Assembly: GCA_902728285.1 (NCBI GenBank)
Contig: CACVBU010000237.1
Coordinates: 744,001-808,000, forward strand
Source of the DNA: Clytia hemisphaerica
Taxonomy: Eukaryota > Cnidaria > Hydrozoa > Leptothecata > Clytiidae
Reading direction: 5' to 3'
Length of the DNA stretch: 64,000 bases
Under the pieces are notes generated by a model that was given only the letters and a program-made list of their open reading frames with translations, did no database searches and was not told the DNA's origin. The translations under genes and the position numbers were made by a program. Every line of letters begins with the position of its first letter. Within the stretch, counting starts at the first letter, position 1. This document shows, piece after piece, positions 20,545 to 32,300 of the stretch.

Positions 20545-21761
20545 AGGGAGTGGTCAGAAAGTATCTACTAGGGGGGGGGGGTGGAGGATTCTAGGGGGGG
20601 TTCCAAAATTTTTTCGAGGGTTTAGGGGGGGGGTTTCAATTTTTTTTTGAGGGTTTAGGGGGGGTTCCAAATCTTTTGGGCAACTAAAGAGAAAATGTAG
20701 AATGTCTAATTTCATAGTTTTACGTTTCAAGATTTCAAACATTTTTCGGCCTGACGGCCGACAACTCGGAATTTCTTTTATTGCATATATGTACATGTTA
20801 TACTAACATTATTTGGCCATCATCGCGTTGCCCTTTGGGTTTGTAGCATTGAGCAAGATGAGGGAAGTAGATTAGTAGCTTTCACAGCTCATCAGAGTGG
20901 TTTGAAAAAGTCTTTTAGCTAAAATGGTGGTGAAAAACATCGAAATTTTCTCCCGTCGGCGCAAACCATGGTTGTGCCTCCTTAGTCTACTAATATCTTA
21001 TAAATTACATACACAGAGCTTTGACAGACCCTGGAAAACCTGAAAAATATAGGTTTATAGGGAAATTTCAAACTCAGAGAATTTTATTTTTCAGACTCCT
21101 TTTAACAACAGAATAGCTTGTATTTTAGGGTCTTGAGTACCTGATCTTCAAAATTTTCTCCCTTCGGGGTCAACCATGGTGGCCCCTCAGGATATTTTGA
21201 GTAATTGAGATGCCTCTGTAATGTAGGGAGATTGTGTATCAGGGAAAATAAGCCGTAATTTTCTCCCAAAACTTAGGGAAACTCAGAGAAAATAACTCGT
21301 TGATTCTTATTTTAACCCTGGACTATTCCTTTAGGAGATCACACTACCATTTTGATTGACGTTTACACCACGGTTTTTTTTCTTTTGTTTACTTCAGGGA
21401 AATTCCGTCGTAACCATGGAAATCGACGGAAAAAATCCCGTGGTGTAAACGTCAATCAAAATGGTAGATCTCCTAAAGGACTATACTCAACTTTACAGGG
21501 CTAAACTATCTCCCTTACCTAATTTTGACATAAAAAACTGTCATACAAACAAATAATACTCTTTGTACCGCATCTGTATGAATTCTTTTTTTGCGTAAAA
21601 ATTTTTCTAGTAGGGGGGGGGGGTAGGTGCGAAAAAATATTGGGCCTTATGAGGGGGGTTCGAAATTTTTTTCCAGGCTAGGGGAGGGGGTGCGAAAGTT
21701 TTTTGGGATTTTTCAAAATATCCTCCACTCCCCCCTAGTAGATACTTTCTGACCACTCCCT
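20545..21761. mobile_element. 1.2 kb terminal-inverted-repeat element, 9-bp target duplication
   Basis: The ends AGGGAGTGGTCAGAAAG and CTTTCTGACCACTCCCT form inverted repeats of over 30 bp that run into G/C runs. AAGTCAATT occurs at 20535-20543 and 21762-21770. No coding frame. A second, smaller foldback is nested inside (about 21325-21472). Confidence 0.78.
21325..21472. mobile_element. Tiny foldback MITE nested in the 1.2 kb element
   Basis: Arms of about 46 bp (starting CCTTTAGGAGATC and ending GATCTCCTAAAGG) pair almost perfectly around a loop of roughly 55 bp. The flanks actatt and actata suggest a 5-6 bp duplication. Confidence 0.65.
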
Positions 21762-22219
21762 AAGTCAATTTACTAAAAAGAACCTTTCAAAAAGATGCAC
21801 TATAAAACTGCCGATAAACTAGCCATAGCTTTCACTAACTGCCACCCGCTATTACAAATGCTTCTAAAAACTAATTAATGCTAATTAAGGCTTTTTAATG
21901 CTTTATAGCAAAAGTTTGGAAATGATTTGGAATAGTTAGAATGATTCTTCTCAGCATTTTCTTTGAGATGTCAATGAATAAGCTAACATGAGTAAATGAA
22001 ATATATTTTTTTTCTAAAAATGTGAATTACTTTTTACAAAGAATAAAATACGAATCTTAAAACATTCATTAGGAAAAGTGTCCAGGTAGAATCAATTACA
22101 GACAGTTACAGATACTAAACCAGTCAAAATACATGCAACTATATTTATTTCAACCAATTTGAAATATAACTGAAACATAGTAGAACCAAACAGCATAAGA
22201 AATGCTATGAGCCAGAAAC

Positions 22220-22610
22220 ATAACGAGCAGGAACCAAAAATTGACAGGTAATAACGTACTTAGGAGTTTTTCCAACGGTTTAACAAAGGATATCGTGATC
22301 CAAAATTGTTTACATTAAATGGATTTACCAGTAATCTAGAAGCTGTAACACCGTTGTGTAAAGGATGGAAGATGATAGGACGTAACGTGGTAATAGTATC
22401 AGTAACGAGGCAATATTGATGAGAAGGAAGCAGGTATTAACAGGAAATAGCGTACATTCAGGACTTTTTCCAACGGCATGATAAGGGATCTCATGGACAA
22501 AATTGTTTACATTAAAAGATATGCCAGTTATCTTGCAGTTGTAACAGCAATATCGTGTAAAGGATGGAAAATCATGACGTAACGTGGTATAGTAGCAATA
22601 ACGAGGTAAT
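22220..22610. repeat. Two-unit tandem duplication, about 199 bp per unit
   Basis: The landmarks tttttccaacgg, ttgtttacattaaa and gtaaaggatgga each occur twice, about 199 bp apart, with moderate divergence. No frame is shared between the two units, so this looks like a non-coding duplication. Confidence 0.6.
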
Positions 22611-23896
22611 ATTGCGTTGTCAAGGTAAACGAATTCTCATTCATAAAAAGCTTAAAGGGAAAATAAGAAACATGAAATTAGATGATATGGCGGACATCGA
22701 AATAAATACTCTGTTTGCGTCGCAACGGGTGTTAAAAATGCAGGAGGACGGGCGGTCAAAAACATTCCCGGGGCGGGGCGGGTGGTAACGCGAGCAAAAC
22801 AATTTTTCGATGGTCGTCAGAGCAATTGAGAAAAAAGCTATACTTTAAAAGAACAAATTGCTTTTCCCAGATTTTTTTCCGCATCTCCGCACCGGAAAAT
22901 CAGCGGAAAATTTGATGCGGGCGGGTGACGCGAATAGAACAATTTTTCGATGACCGTCTATATGGTGAGTGTACTGAAATTTCCTCAAAAATAGTTCACA
23001 AAAGTTTCTTTCAATCTTTGATAATAATTCCCCAAATAGTGCCTGGTAAGTATCAACAAGTACACAGGTTAAACATAAAAGATTAATAAAACCAAGTCCA
23101 AACCAATAAAAGTACACAAAGAAGAAAATATTTGTACTTACTGTCATAACACAGGATCCAACCTCGTCCCCGTGTATCCCAGGCTTTATTTACGTTACTT
23201 ATGGACGCCAGAGAATACCCTGGTGTTGGCTGATGCGAGTTCCCCCTCTCAGAGGGGGAACTTCTCAAAACAATGCGTCATAAAAAAAATTGACGTTACA
23301 AAGTTGCACTGCAATGCAATGGTTTCAAACCCAGGAACAAATGAAATCTGACGTTTTGTTTTTGAATTACGTAATTATACGCGTTCAAAAACCAGCCAAT
23401 GCCAGGGTATTATCTAGCGCTATCAGTAAGCATCAAAAGCTGACAATACGCAGGGAACGAGGTTGCACAGGATCTTTAAGCGTTCTTGTTGGTAGTAGAG
23501 TATGTTGAATGACGATTGTCGAATAAATTTAGTTACAGTGGAATTTCGTTGCCAATTCAACCACCAACAATAATCACTTTTGTCCATATTCAATCATTGT
23601 TCATTATTGGGGACGAACTGTTTGGGTCGAAAAATGAATCAATCTCCTGAATGTCTAAGACAGGAGACAGATTGAAATTTGAGTGTCAGCAAATTCACTG
23701 ATTGGTATATGTATATATCTTGTTTAATCCGAAAGTCAAAAGTAAACAGTGCAGGAGGAGAAAGCTTGAATTTAAAAAAACTTCCAGAAACTTCTGCATT
23801 CCATTTCCTGCATCATGTTGACCAATCGGGCAAAATTCTACAAGCAGAATAGAATCTACTGTCGAAAGCTGAGTAAAATGCCCGCGGCGCCTGCTA

Positions 23897-24290
23897 TTAT
23901 AAAGAAAAAGTTTTTAGGCTAGCAACTGCCGTCCCGGAAAAAAAACCGAGCATTTACGGAAGAGACTAACTACGGGTAGGCTTGCGCGACAAAACAAAAC
24001 GCGCAAGAATTCGAGATTCCAGTCCAATATCTATGCGTGAAACTATGAGTGCCTCCTCGTCGCTACGCTCCTGCGGGGGCAATAAACATGCTTTTTTGAG
24101 CTAATTGAATAAATAAATTCCCTTTGTTTTATTTGCAACATTATTTTTTGCGAAACGTCATGTCAAAAGTAAATAACTGGTGTTCTTAATATGATAAAAG
24201 GTTTTTTCTTTCATTGCATATAATATCTTTCTAATCTTTATGTATTTGTTTTTAAAGAAAAATATTTCAATTCTATTAACAATTAAACAT
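23897..24290. other. Intergenic, nothing recognised
   Basis: AT-rich stretch between a lone GCGGCGCC end and the minisatellite. One GC-rich patch (24045-24085) is the only compositional feature. Confidence 0.4.
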
Positions 24291-24665
24291 TTTAGGTTCC
24301 CACTTTAGGTTCCCGGGTTCCCCCATCCCACTTTTCAGGTAGTCATTTAGGTTCCCACTTTAGGTTCCCGGGTTCCCCCATCCCACTTTTCAGGAAGTCA
24401 TTTAGGTTCCCACTTTAGGTTCCCGGGTTCCCCCATCCCACTTTTCAGGTAGTCATTTAGGTTCCCACTTTAGGTTCCCTGGTTCCCCCATCCCACTTTT
24501 CAGGTAGTCATTTAGGTTCCCACTTTAGGTTCCCGGGTCCCCCCATCCCACTTTTCAGGTAGTCATTTAGGTTCCCACTTTAGGTTCCCGGGTCCCCCCA
24601 TCCCACTTTTCAGGTAGTCATTTAGGTTCCCACTTTAGGTTCCCGGGCTCCCCCATCCCACTTAT
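24291..24665. repeat. Minisatellite, 55-bp unit, about 6.8 copies
   Basis: A perfectly regular 55-bp period starting tttaggttcccacttt. Each unit itself holds two ttaggttccc half-units. Copies differ by single substitutions, mostly in the cccgggttccccc part. Confidence 0.9.
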
Positions 24666-25862
24666 CTGGTATGCCTTAAAAAAGTTACGATGTATGTATG
24701 CTCATAATCTCATATATCGTGCATTTTTAATGAGCTCTTTTATCCATTGGTGAAATCCTATTGGCTCATTGAAGCTTTTAAAAATTAGTTTAGACGAGAT
24801 TCATTGTTTCTGACATCAGCGTAAGAAAATATTTGGACTAAAAAAAGGCCTGTAAACTTGGCAATCCCTCGTTTAATAATAAGATTTTACGATCAATGTT
24901 TTCTTTAAGGTGAATGAATAATAGAACGTCGAATTAGAGAGCGTCAACTATATACATGATAGTGATATTTCCTCCGATTCAAATTCTTTTGGTTCGGACA
25001 AAATTACAAATTGCCAGATATTGTATTGGTCTTATGTGGAGATATGCAGCCAAGTTAATATGGAAACGATTAGATCATGAATTAGCAAGACTAAAAACAA
25101 TAAATTTAAGTCGGTTTGTTTTTGACAACCAATCATATTTTGTAAAAAATGTTTAACGACCAATGTAAAAGAGAAGTAACAGCGCAGGACAGAAAAAATG
25201 TTATTTCAAAATATGTTATCATATTGCAACAAATCGTTTTTAGAAGTGGTACATTTAATCATGAAGTTCATGACATTAGCCTAGATTAATGGGGGGGGGG
25301 GCACTCAAGGTAAACGACCTACCTACCGTAAGTGCGGCCCTTTTTTCCAAGCTTCCCAAAGTGCACTGTAAGGGTGGAAATGTGCAAAAATGAGAATAAG
25401 TGCACTCTAAGGGTGTAAAATTTGGAAAATCTGACCATGTAGCCTACCGTGAGTGTCTCGGTTGGGCTTTCTGTGAAATACAAATTGTGAAAGCAGACTG
25501 TCAGCAATAACAAACATCACATCTTGCAAGTTCCTTTATTGTTCAAAAAGGATAATTTTCTATTGCAAAAAAAAAAACAATTCTTTTCAACCCCTTTGAT
25601 GATTAAAAGGTAAGAAATTCCAAATTCAATTCTCAAGTGACTTACGATACACGCTTTTTTTAAATAAGAATACACTTTATAAGAATGTCCATGATGAAAA
25701 TGGCCAAAAATGCTAAGAATATCACCATCATGGAATTTTGCTACTAAAGCTAAGGATACCATTTTAAGAGCATTTTCAATTATAAATTATCCATTATCCC
25801 CAAGTTAGACCCAAGTTAGGCTCACTGCTTTTACAAAAGTGCCATTTTATGCTTGAGACGTA

Positions 25863-27128
25863 CAGTATATGGCCCCCAAAACGGAGACGGCCCCCAAAAC
25901 GGAGGTTGTCATTAAAATGAGGTTTCTGACTTGTAGATTTATCAGAATTAAACGATTTTTGTTTATTTAGAAAGAATGATGGTTATACTAAAAAATGAGC
26001 ATGTTTTTGATGGTTTGAGACAGATTCAAAATAACATATTTGCGTATGAAGGAGATATTTTAACACCAAAATTAGATAAAAATTGCATATAACTCACTCT
26101 AGCTCCTTGGATATTGAAAATAAGTTATGAAAATGGGGTATAGGAAAGTTTCTACACCTAATGCCGTTCAGAAAATGCAGATACATCTGTGACTTTAGAG
26201 GATGGGTAAAAGATATAGCATCTTAAAGGTCAACCAGTATTTTGGGACCCTAGAATCAGCATTGATATAACCGAAAATTCTAAATATGAGAAACAGCAAA
26301 AAATCTTGGAATTCCATTCCTATCAGGTTGAGTTAATAGCTTATAACAAAAAATTAACATTATGTACAAAAATTTTCGCTAAATCAGCAAAAATGGCAAA
26401 TTCTGTCATTTTTCTGCAAAATATAGGAGAAAAATACCTTTAAAGCTTAATATTTTCAGTTTCAGTTAAGCTTTTCTTCTCAAATTTTCACAGCTTTTTC
26501 CATACATGAATGGAACTATTTTCAAAAGACATTGATTTTCAGAAACTTGATTAAGACGTTGTTAAATCAAAATTGTCATTTTGAAAATTTCTAAATTTTC
26601 AGTTTGGACTTTGCAATATCGAAAATCTTGAAATATTTCATAAATATCATAAATTTTACATCTATCGGGTCGTAAATTTAAGGGTAAACACAAATATGTT
26701 CATAGTTTTTCCTCCTATTACCACTGGGCTTAATAATTTGATTTTAACTACACCTCCGTTTTGGGGGCCCCAAACCTGCATTTTGACAACCAGGGGTATA
26801 CTGTAGAAATTTTATCAAACAAATTTATGCCCAAAACCCTCTAAATCACATTTCAAAACTATGGTCAAAGTTTTGTATTAATATCTTAAAGATATCTCGA
26901 GAAATCGCTAAAATTGCAAACCTCCGTTTTGGGGCCATTAGAAAAAAGCTACCTATCTTTAAGCGATTGAAAAACATTGATGAAATTGAAAATTTTGAAA
27001 AAGAACTGTCGGGAGATAAAGTAGAGATGTTAAAGTTTTGCATGCAAGAAAGATTTTTGTAAAACCTTTTTTCCTCTAGCTTTGAGAGAAATTTTAAATT
27101 TGATCACCGTTTTGGGGGCCACATACTG
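25863..27128. mobile_element. 1.27 kb Tc1/mariner-type non-autonomous element
   Basis: TA-flanked (25861-25862 and 27129-27130) with ends CAGTATATGGCCCCCAAAA and TTTTGGGGGCCACATACTG. The CAGT start and TA duplication are characteristic of Tc1/mariner. The terminal motif recurs internally at 25890, 26752-26770 and 26918-26935 in both orientations, so the element has subterminal repeats or has taken in a relative. No transposase frame is present. Confidence 0.8.
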
Positions 27129-27724
27129 TACTTCTTATTTACGTAATATTTGAGAACAAAAGGGAAATTCCTACGAAATCACAAACGATTTGGAAGCGCT
27201 CTAAATGGAAGGGTAGAGTTTTAACGCTAGACTTAAGCTTAGGATCTAAGGATCCAAAAGTTCAAGAATGGTCCAATAGGGCTCAGAATATAGCCTGGAA
27301 GTCTACAAGCCCCTCCCGAACTAGTCTGATTCGCAGACCTATACTTCCTATAAGAAACTTTTTTCGCTAGAGGATGAGCAGAAGCCTACTCCCGAACTGA
27401 AATACTCGAATCAATTAGCCCAAAAGCGACATTCTCCAAATTTCGAAAAACGAGGAAATAAGCTAAATTCTCAATAGATTTTGACCACGATTGTAGAAAC
27501 TTTAGCGATCTTACGTCTTACCCACCAACAGAAAATATCCCAAAAGTAAATGGTCCAATTTTCACACTTGAGATTATGATTTAATAATTATTTTTCGCAA
27601 ATTATCTGCAAAAACGTAAAGCTATTGTATTATGAAATAAAATAACAAAAAAAAGTACTTACAAAAATAAAAACGTTTTATCCCCTTCAAAAATTATTTA
27701 AAAAACATAGTAACAATTTCTTTA

Positions 27725-28048
27725 CTCTTAGGTGCCAAATAAACGGGGGGGGGGGGGGGGGGGTCGAATAAACCGGGGGGGGGGGGGGGTTGGAAAAATT
27801 TTTTCAAATCAAACAAACGGGGGGGACCTAATTACGGGGGGGGTGGAAAATGGACTTTTAAAAACCCTAAAAAGGGTCAAAATAGACTAAATTTAGGCTT
27901 TTTAGAGTAAAACAAGAAACTTTCCTTTTGGGAGCTGGGAATTTTTTCAAAAATTAATAAACGGGGGGGGGGTCCTAGTAACATCCGGGGGGTTGGAAAA
28001 AAATCGAAAAATTAACAAGCGGAGGCACCTTTATTTGGCACCTAAGAG
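27725..28048. mobile_element. MITE with CTCTTAGGTGCC ends and long G runs
   Basis: TA-flanked (27723-27724 and 28049-28050); ends CTCTTAGGTGCCAAATAAA and TTTATTTGGCACCTAAGAG. The interior carries G runs up to about 18. Related to the element at 36363-36750. Confidence 0.78.
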
Positions 28049-28340
28049 TAAATGTTTTGCAAGAGAAATATTGTAAGTTTACACATTTTTTATAAGCAAC
28101 TCCAACTTTCGGCTCAGCCTTGGTGTTGGTAAGCATTCTTGCTCATTTTTTTAAATATTTGCTTTCACCACCTGATATCATACCATATTTTATTTATTGA
28201 GCCAAGGGCTATCACTTGTCATGGATAGATCATCTAAAAAGCTTTTACTTTGTGAGATATTGAACAAATTAAGAAAATTTGAGCCCTCTAGCCTTAGCGA
28301 TCTAATTGCTTATAAAAAATGTGTAGTAGTTGAGTTCATC

Positions 28341-28631
28341 GAGTTTCAAGCCCGAAGGGCTAGAGGAGAGACTCCTGGATGGGAAATGAAACCACTTATT
28401 TCTCATCCAGAACGCCCGCACGTAGTCTTTACACAAACGCCGGATTGAAACTAAAATCTATCGCTAGATTTCGAAAAATGTAGTCCTCGAAAATAAAGGA
28501 ACCGCTATATACAACCCGTCGTCATGATTACGGCGCGTTCTACGCGCGTTTTGGATGGGAAATAAGTGGCTTCACTTTTTGTTGCCTGATAAGGGTTAAG
28601 TTTCGCCTCTAGCCCTTCGGGCTTGAAACTC
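28341..28631. mobile_element. Foldback element with GAGTTTCAAGCCCGAAG ends
   Basis: Inverted arms of about 30 bp at 28341-28371 and 28601-28631, with a second inner palindrome (ggatgggaaat ... atttctcatcc) next to the left arm. The core cccgaagggctaga recurs at 60391-60404. An 83-codon frame at 28197-28448 overlaps the left arm and is not credible as a gene. Confidence 0.6.
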
Positions 28632-29071
28632 AATGGTTGAATCCCAAGAAAATTGAGGATGTTTCACGAGTACAAAAATCGTGCAAATGAGCAATGATTT
28701 ATCAAAGGTTCAAGATCCGGAGCTCAACTCCTTTTTTCTTTGTTACTGATAGTGAAAGAGAGTATATTACGACAAAGAAAATAAGTCAATAAGCAGATAT
28801 AGTAGGTCTACGTATTACGACAAAGGCAACGCCGTCAATAAGCAGATATAGTAGGTCTACCATACGTGAGAAGGGAGAGGTTTAAAATGTTCAAAACAAA
28901 TCTAGACTATCGTACAAAGTTTATAAAAGAATAAATTAATTTCAAGGACTAAAAATAAGTATTATCTAAAAATGTGTATGTAAAATAAAATAATATCTTG
29001 CGGAAACTTCACGGTGCTTATTTACATATTTTCGTGACTAGTATGAGAGTGTGGCGGGATATACAACCCTG

Positions 29072-29347
29072 CTCACAGACCCACTGGGAACCCTTCCCAC
29101 TGGAAAAATTGTCTAGAATATAGTCCCCAGTGGAAAATTATTCTCCAATTTTTGTCCCCACTGAAAATAATCAAATAAACCAATCCTCACTGCAAAATAT
29201 GATGTTTTTCTTCCCATCTCCACTGAATTTTCTGACAAAAGAATTGAAATCCCCAGCCATAAAAAATACGGGAATATCAATCCCCATCGAGTTTCAGTCC
29301 GTTACTTTCACCCCTACTGGCTGAAAAAATCCTACCAGGTCTGTGAG
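29072..29347. mobile_element. MITE with CTCACAGACCC ends, just downstream of the CCDC42-like stop codon
   Basis: Left end CTCACAGACCCACTGGGAA; right end TCCTACCAGGTCTGTGAG. Related copies lie at about 31748-32008, 34831-35092 and possibly 35387-35625, all in or beside the same gene. This copy starts about 40 bp beyond the stop codon and so is probably in the 3' UTR. Confidence 0.65.
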
Positions 29348-29387
29348 AAGGGAGTGTATATTGATAACGATGTCGTTAAAAGTAATG

Positions 29388-32300
29388 TTACCTGCTCCTT
29401 GAAGAGCGTGTTGAGGATTGAGTTGAAGGTTTGGAAGAATTTTGCGTTGGTTGTTGAGGTAAACTTTGTTGTATTAACTGGCAAGTCATTTGATACACAT
29501 CTTCGCGATCTTGTAAGTACGTCTATATAGAGAAGAAAAAAAACACGATGATTAGTATAATCTTGTATCAATGAGCCGATCAGATTCAAGGCTTCGAAAG
29601 AAATTGCATAAAATAGCCTAATTTTAAGGCCTTGTGGGATATGGAGAAAAACTCGGTCAAAATTAATCCAAATTCTCCGTAAAAAAGTTGGAAAATATCT
29701 TTAAAAACCTTCAAATAAACTCTGCAACCCTTGCAAAAAGAATTTCGTAAATACACTGTTTAACCTCTTGTTTAAGTTATGAGGGTTCAGTAAATTGCAT
29801 CAAAAGGTTTGTAAATAAATAAATAAATAAATTCAATGAATATCCTGAATTACAGTAAAGCTACAGTAGACCCTTCTTTTTATTATCTACTGCCTTAGCT
29901 TTTAGTACTTAGAATGTAAGACAAATGGTGATAAAATGACATGATAGCCCAGATTCAAGTTTTGTCGCTGACTAGATGGAAATCAAGGCAAGGTTCCACT
30001 GGTTCTCACCCCAGTAAGATTTGAAGATCTCAAAAACAGACTCGTAAAAATCTTATTATTTGCGTATAGTCATACCGGTGATGTAAGCAGTATAAAGATA
30101 GGACTAGCTTTTGAAATGACTCCCTTACTCGAACGTAAAATAAGATAAGACTGCATGTTTAAATTTCGTAGTTCTGCCAAATGAATCTGAGAGACTTTCA
30201 AGCTTTAAGTGGCTGCAATTTTAAGATTCAAATACTCTTACTCTTTATTCGTTTATTTTTGTATAAGCCAAAAATATTCCACTCTGAAAATTGCTGCCAT
30301 GGGTCATAAGTAATGCTCCTTTATTACGGACCAAGGTATTTTACATAGTGAAATTTGTACGACCAATAAAGCTAAATACATACACTTATCAATTTCAACT
30401 TTAGTTCAGGAGTAGAGAATTTTTCTTCCACGTTCTTACTGCCACAAAAAGAACTGAGATTTTCGATCGCCAATAGTATTTCACCTAATTCTTCACTCTG
30501 TAAAAGAAAAAAAATTGGGTGAAATTAGCAGCTAATTCTCCCACTTTTCCCATCAAAAAGTCAAAGTATTGGTCTAAAAAAGTTGAAAAACCATAAAAGT
30601 TGTAAAATATCTTACAATTTTTCCCACCTCAAAAGAGGTTTCTTGAAAGTTGTGAGGATGTGAAAAATAGGACTTTTCCAAACTTTCCCAGCCAACAACA
30701 GCAATCATTTGAATTTGCAAAGTTTTGGTATTTTGGTGGGAAAATGGGATCTATGATGTCATAATTAATCCAGACTCGGCTGAAAATTATGCGTATCATC
30801 CTCTAATAGCAATTGAATAAAGAACTTTCACTTTCGATTGCATCAAAGAATGAATTATAGCGGGCATAAATTACGATTTTCCAAGGTCACCTTTACTTGA
30901 AAAAAATTATGGAAATATTTTCTATGTCGTACCATGTTGCAACCATGGAAAATCCCCCATTTTTACAAACATTTACAAAGTTTTGGTTAGGAAAGTTGTA
31001 AAAGTGTGAAAGATTGGAAAAATGGTAAGTTTTTTTCCCCAAAACTTTCTCCTAGGTATAGGTATGAATTTAACTTAAACGTTTGAAAAAGACAATAGGT
31101 CGATATAACAGCTACAAAATATTCGATTTGATGAGAAGCAATGATCTTCATTAGAATATTAAAAAAACGTAAAGATCAAATTAGACGAACTGACGTTTAT
31201 ATATTCCTTGACAAAGCTATATCCGCAATCTTTGATCGGATTTTTTTGAAGATGGTACTCGCAAAGGAGCCATTGCAATGTTAAGAATTAACGTTTAACG
31301 GAGCTACATCATCAAAATTATTCCACGAACAGTAGATCTATCACTCTCGATGCATTACATCATCATTGAGTAGTGATACCATTAGGGTACCACTTTCAAA
31401 AAACTCCGATCAAAGATTTTGCTTGGCCGGGATTGAGAAACTTTGTCCAGGTTATATAAAGGTCAGTGATTCGACGTCAGTTTTCTATATACTCTAAGTA
31501 TCATCTAGTCAGGACAACGTTTTTCTAAGTGAAACAAGGTTTTAAAACTTTAAGCTCTAAGCTTTCACATTAAGTTATCAAGTTCACCGATGAAATGAGT
31601 TTCTGCTTCTTTTGAATATTATTTGTTTCTTTCTCAGTATTTTCATTGTGCAAAATTTCGAATCGTTCGCGACATTCTGCTAATTCTTTGTTATGAAGCT
31701 AAATGAATAAAAAACAAAAATGAATACAAATTAAAGTACACCCCCTTCTCGCAGACCCACGGGAACCCTTCCCACTGCACACTTAAAATTGGCCAAAATA
31801 TCATCCCAATTGGAAAATCATACTCTAATTTTGGCCCCACTGAAAATAATTAGATAAGCTAATTCTCACTGCAAAATATTGTGGTATTTCTTCCATCCCA
31901 TTTGACTTTTTTGGCTCGAAAACAATGAAATTCAAATGCCAGCGATAAAAAATATTGGTCCGTTATTTTTCCCACCAACGGCTGAAAATATCCTACCGGA
32001 TTTGATGGAAGGAGGTGTTCTAATGAATGATGGGACAGTATTACCCAAAACCACTAGAAAGTGGCAAGAGCTTAGTTAGAAAACCATCAAAGACGACTCG
32101 CGATGCTTGAATTATTGGTTTCTTTGTAGTATTCATATGTGACCTTGAAATCAATCAAGGTGTAATGTAAATTAGTTATAGGAGGGAAAAGCACGAGACT
32201 TATGAAATTTGAGGAGCGTGGGGATCCATTGATCAAATTACATCGGAATTTCCTTTCGCAAAACTTTCTTCTAAAATCTTTTTGGTACCTTAAGGGAAGA

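Noticed and set aside
24291-24665. CRISPR array
   Set aside because: The repeat is a continuous 55-bp tandem without unique spacers, in a eukaryotic genome.
28197-28448. Small protein gene
   Set aside because: The frame runs into the arm of a foldback element and has no homologous look.
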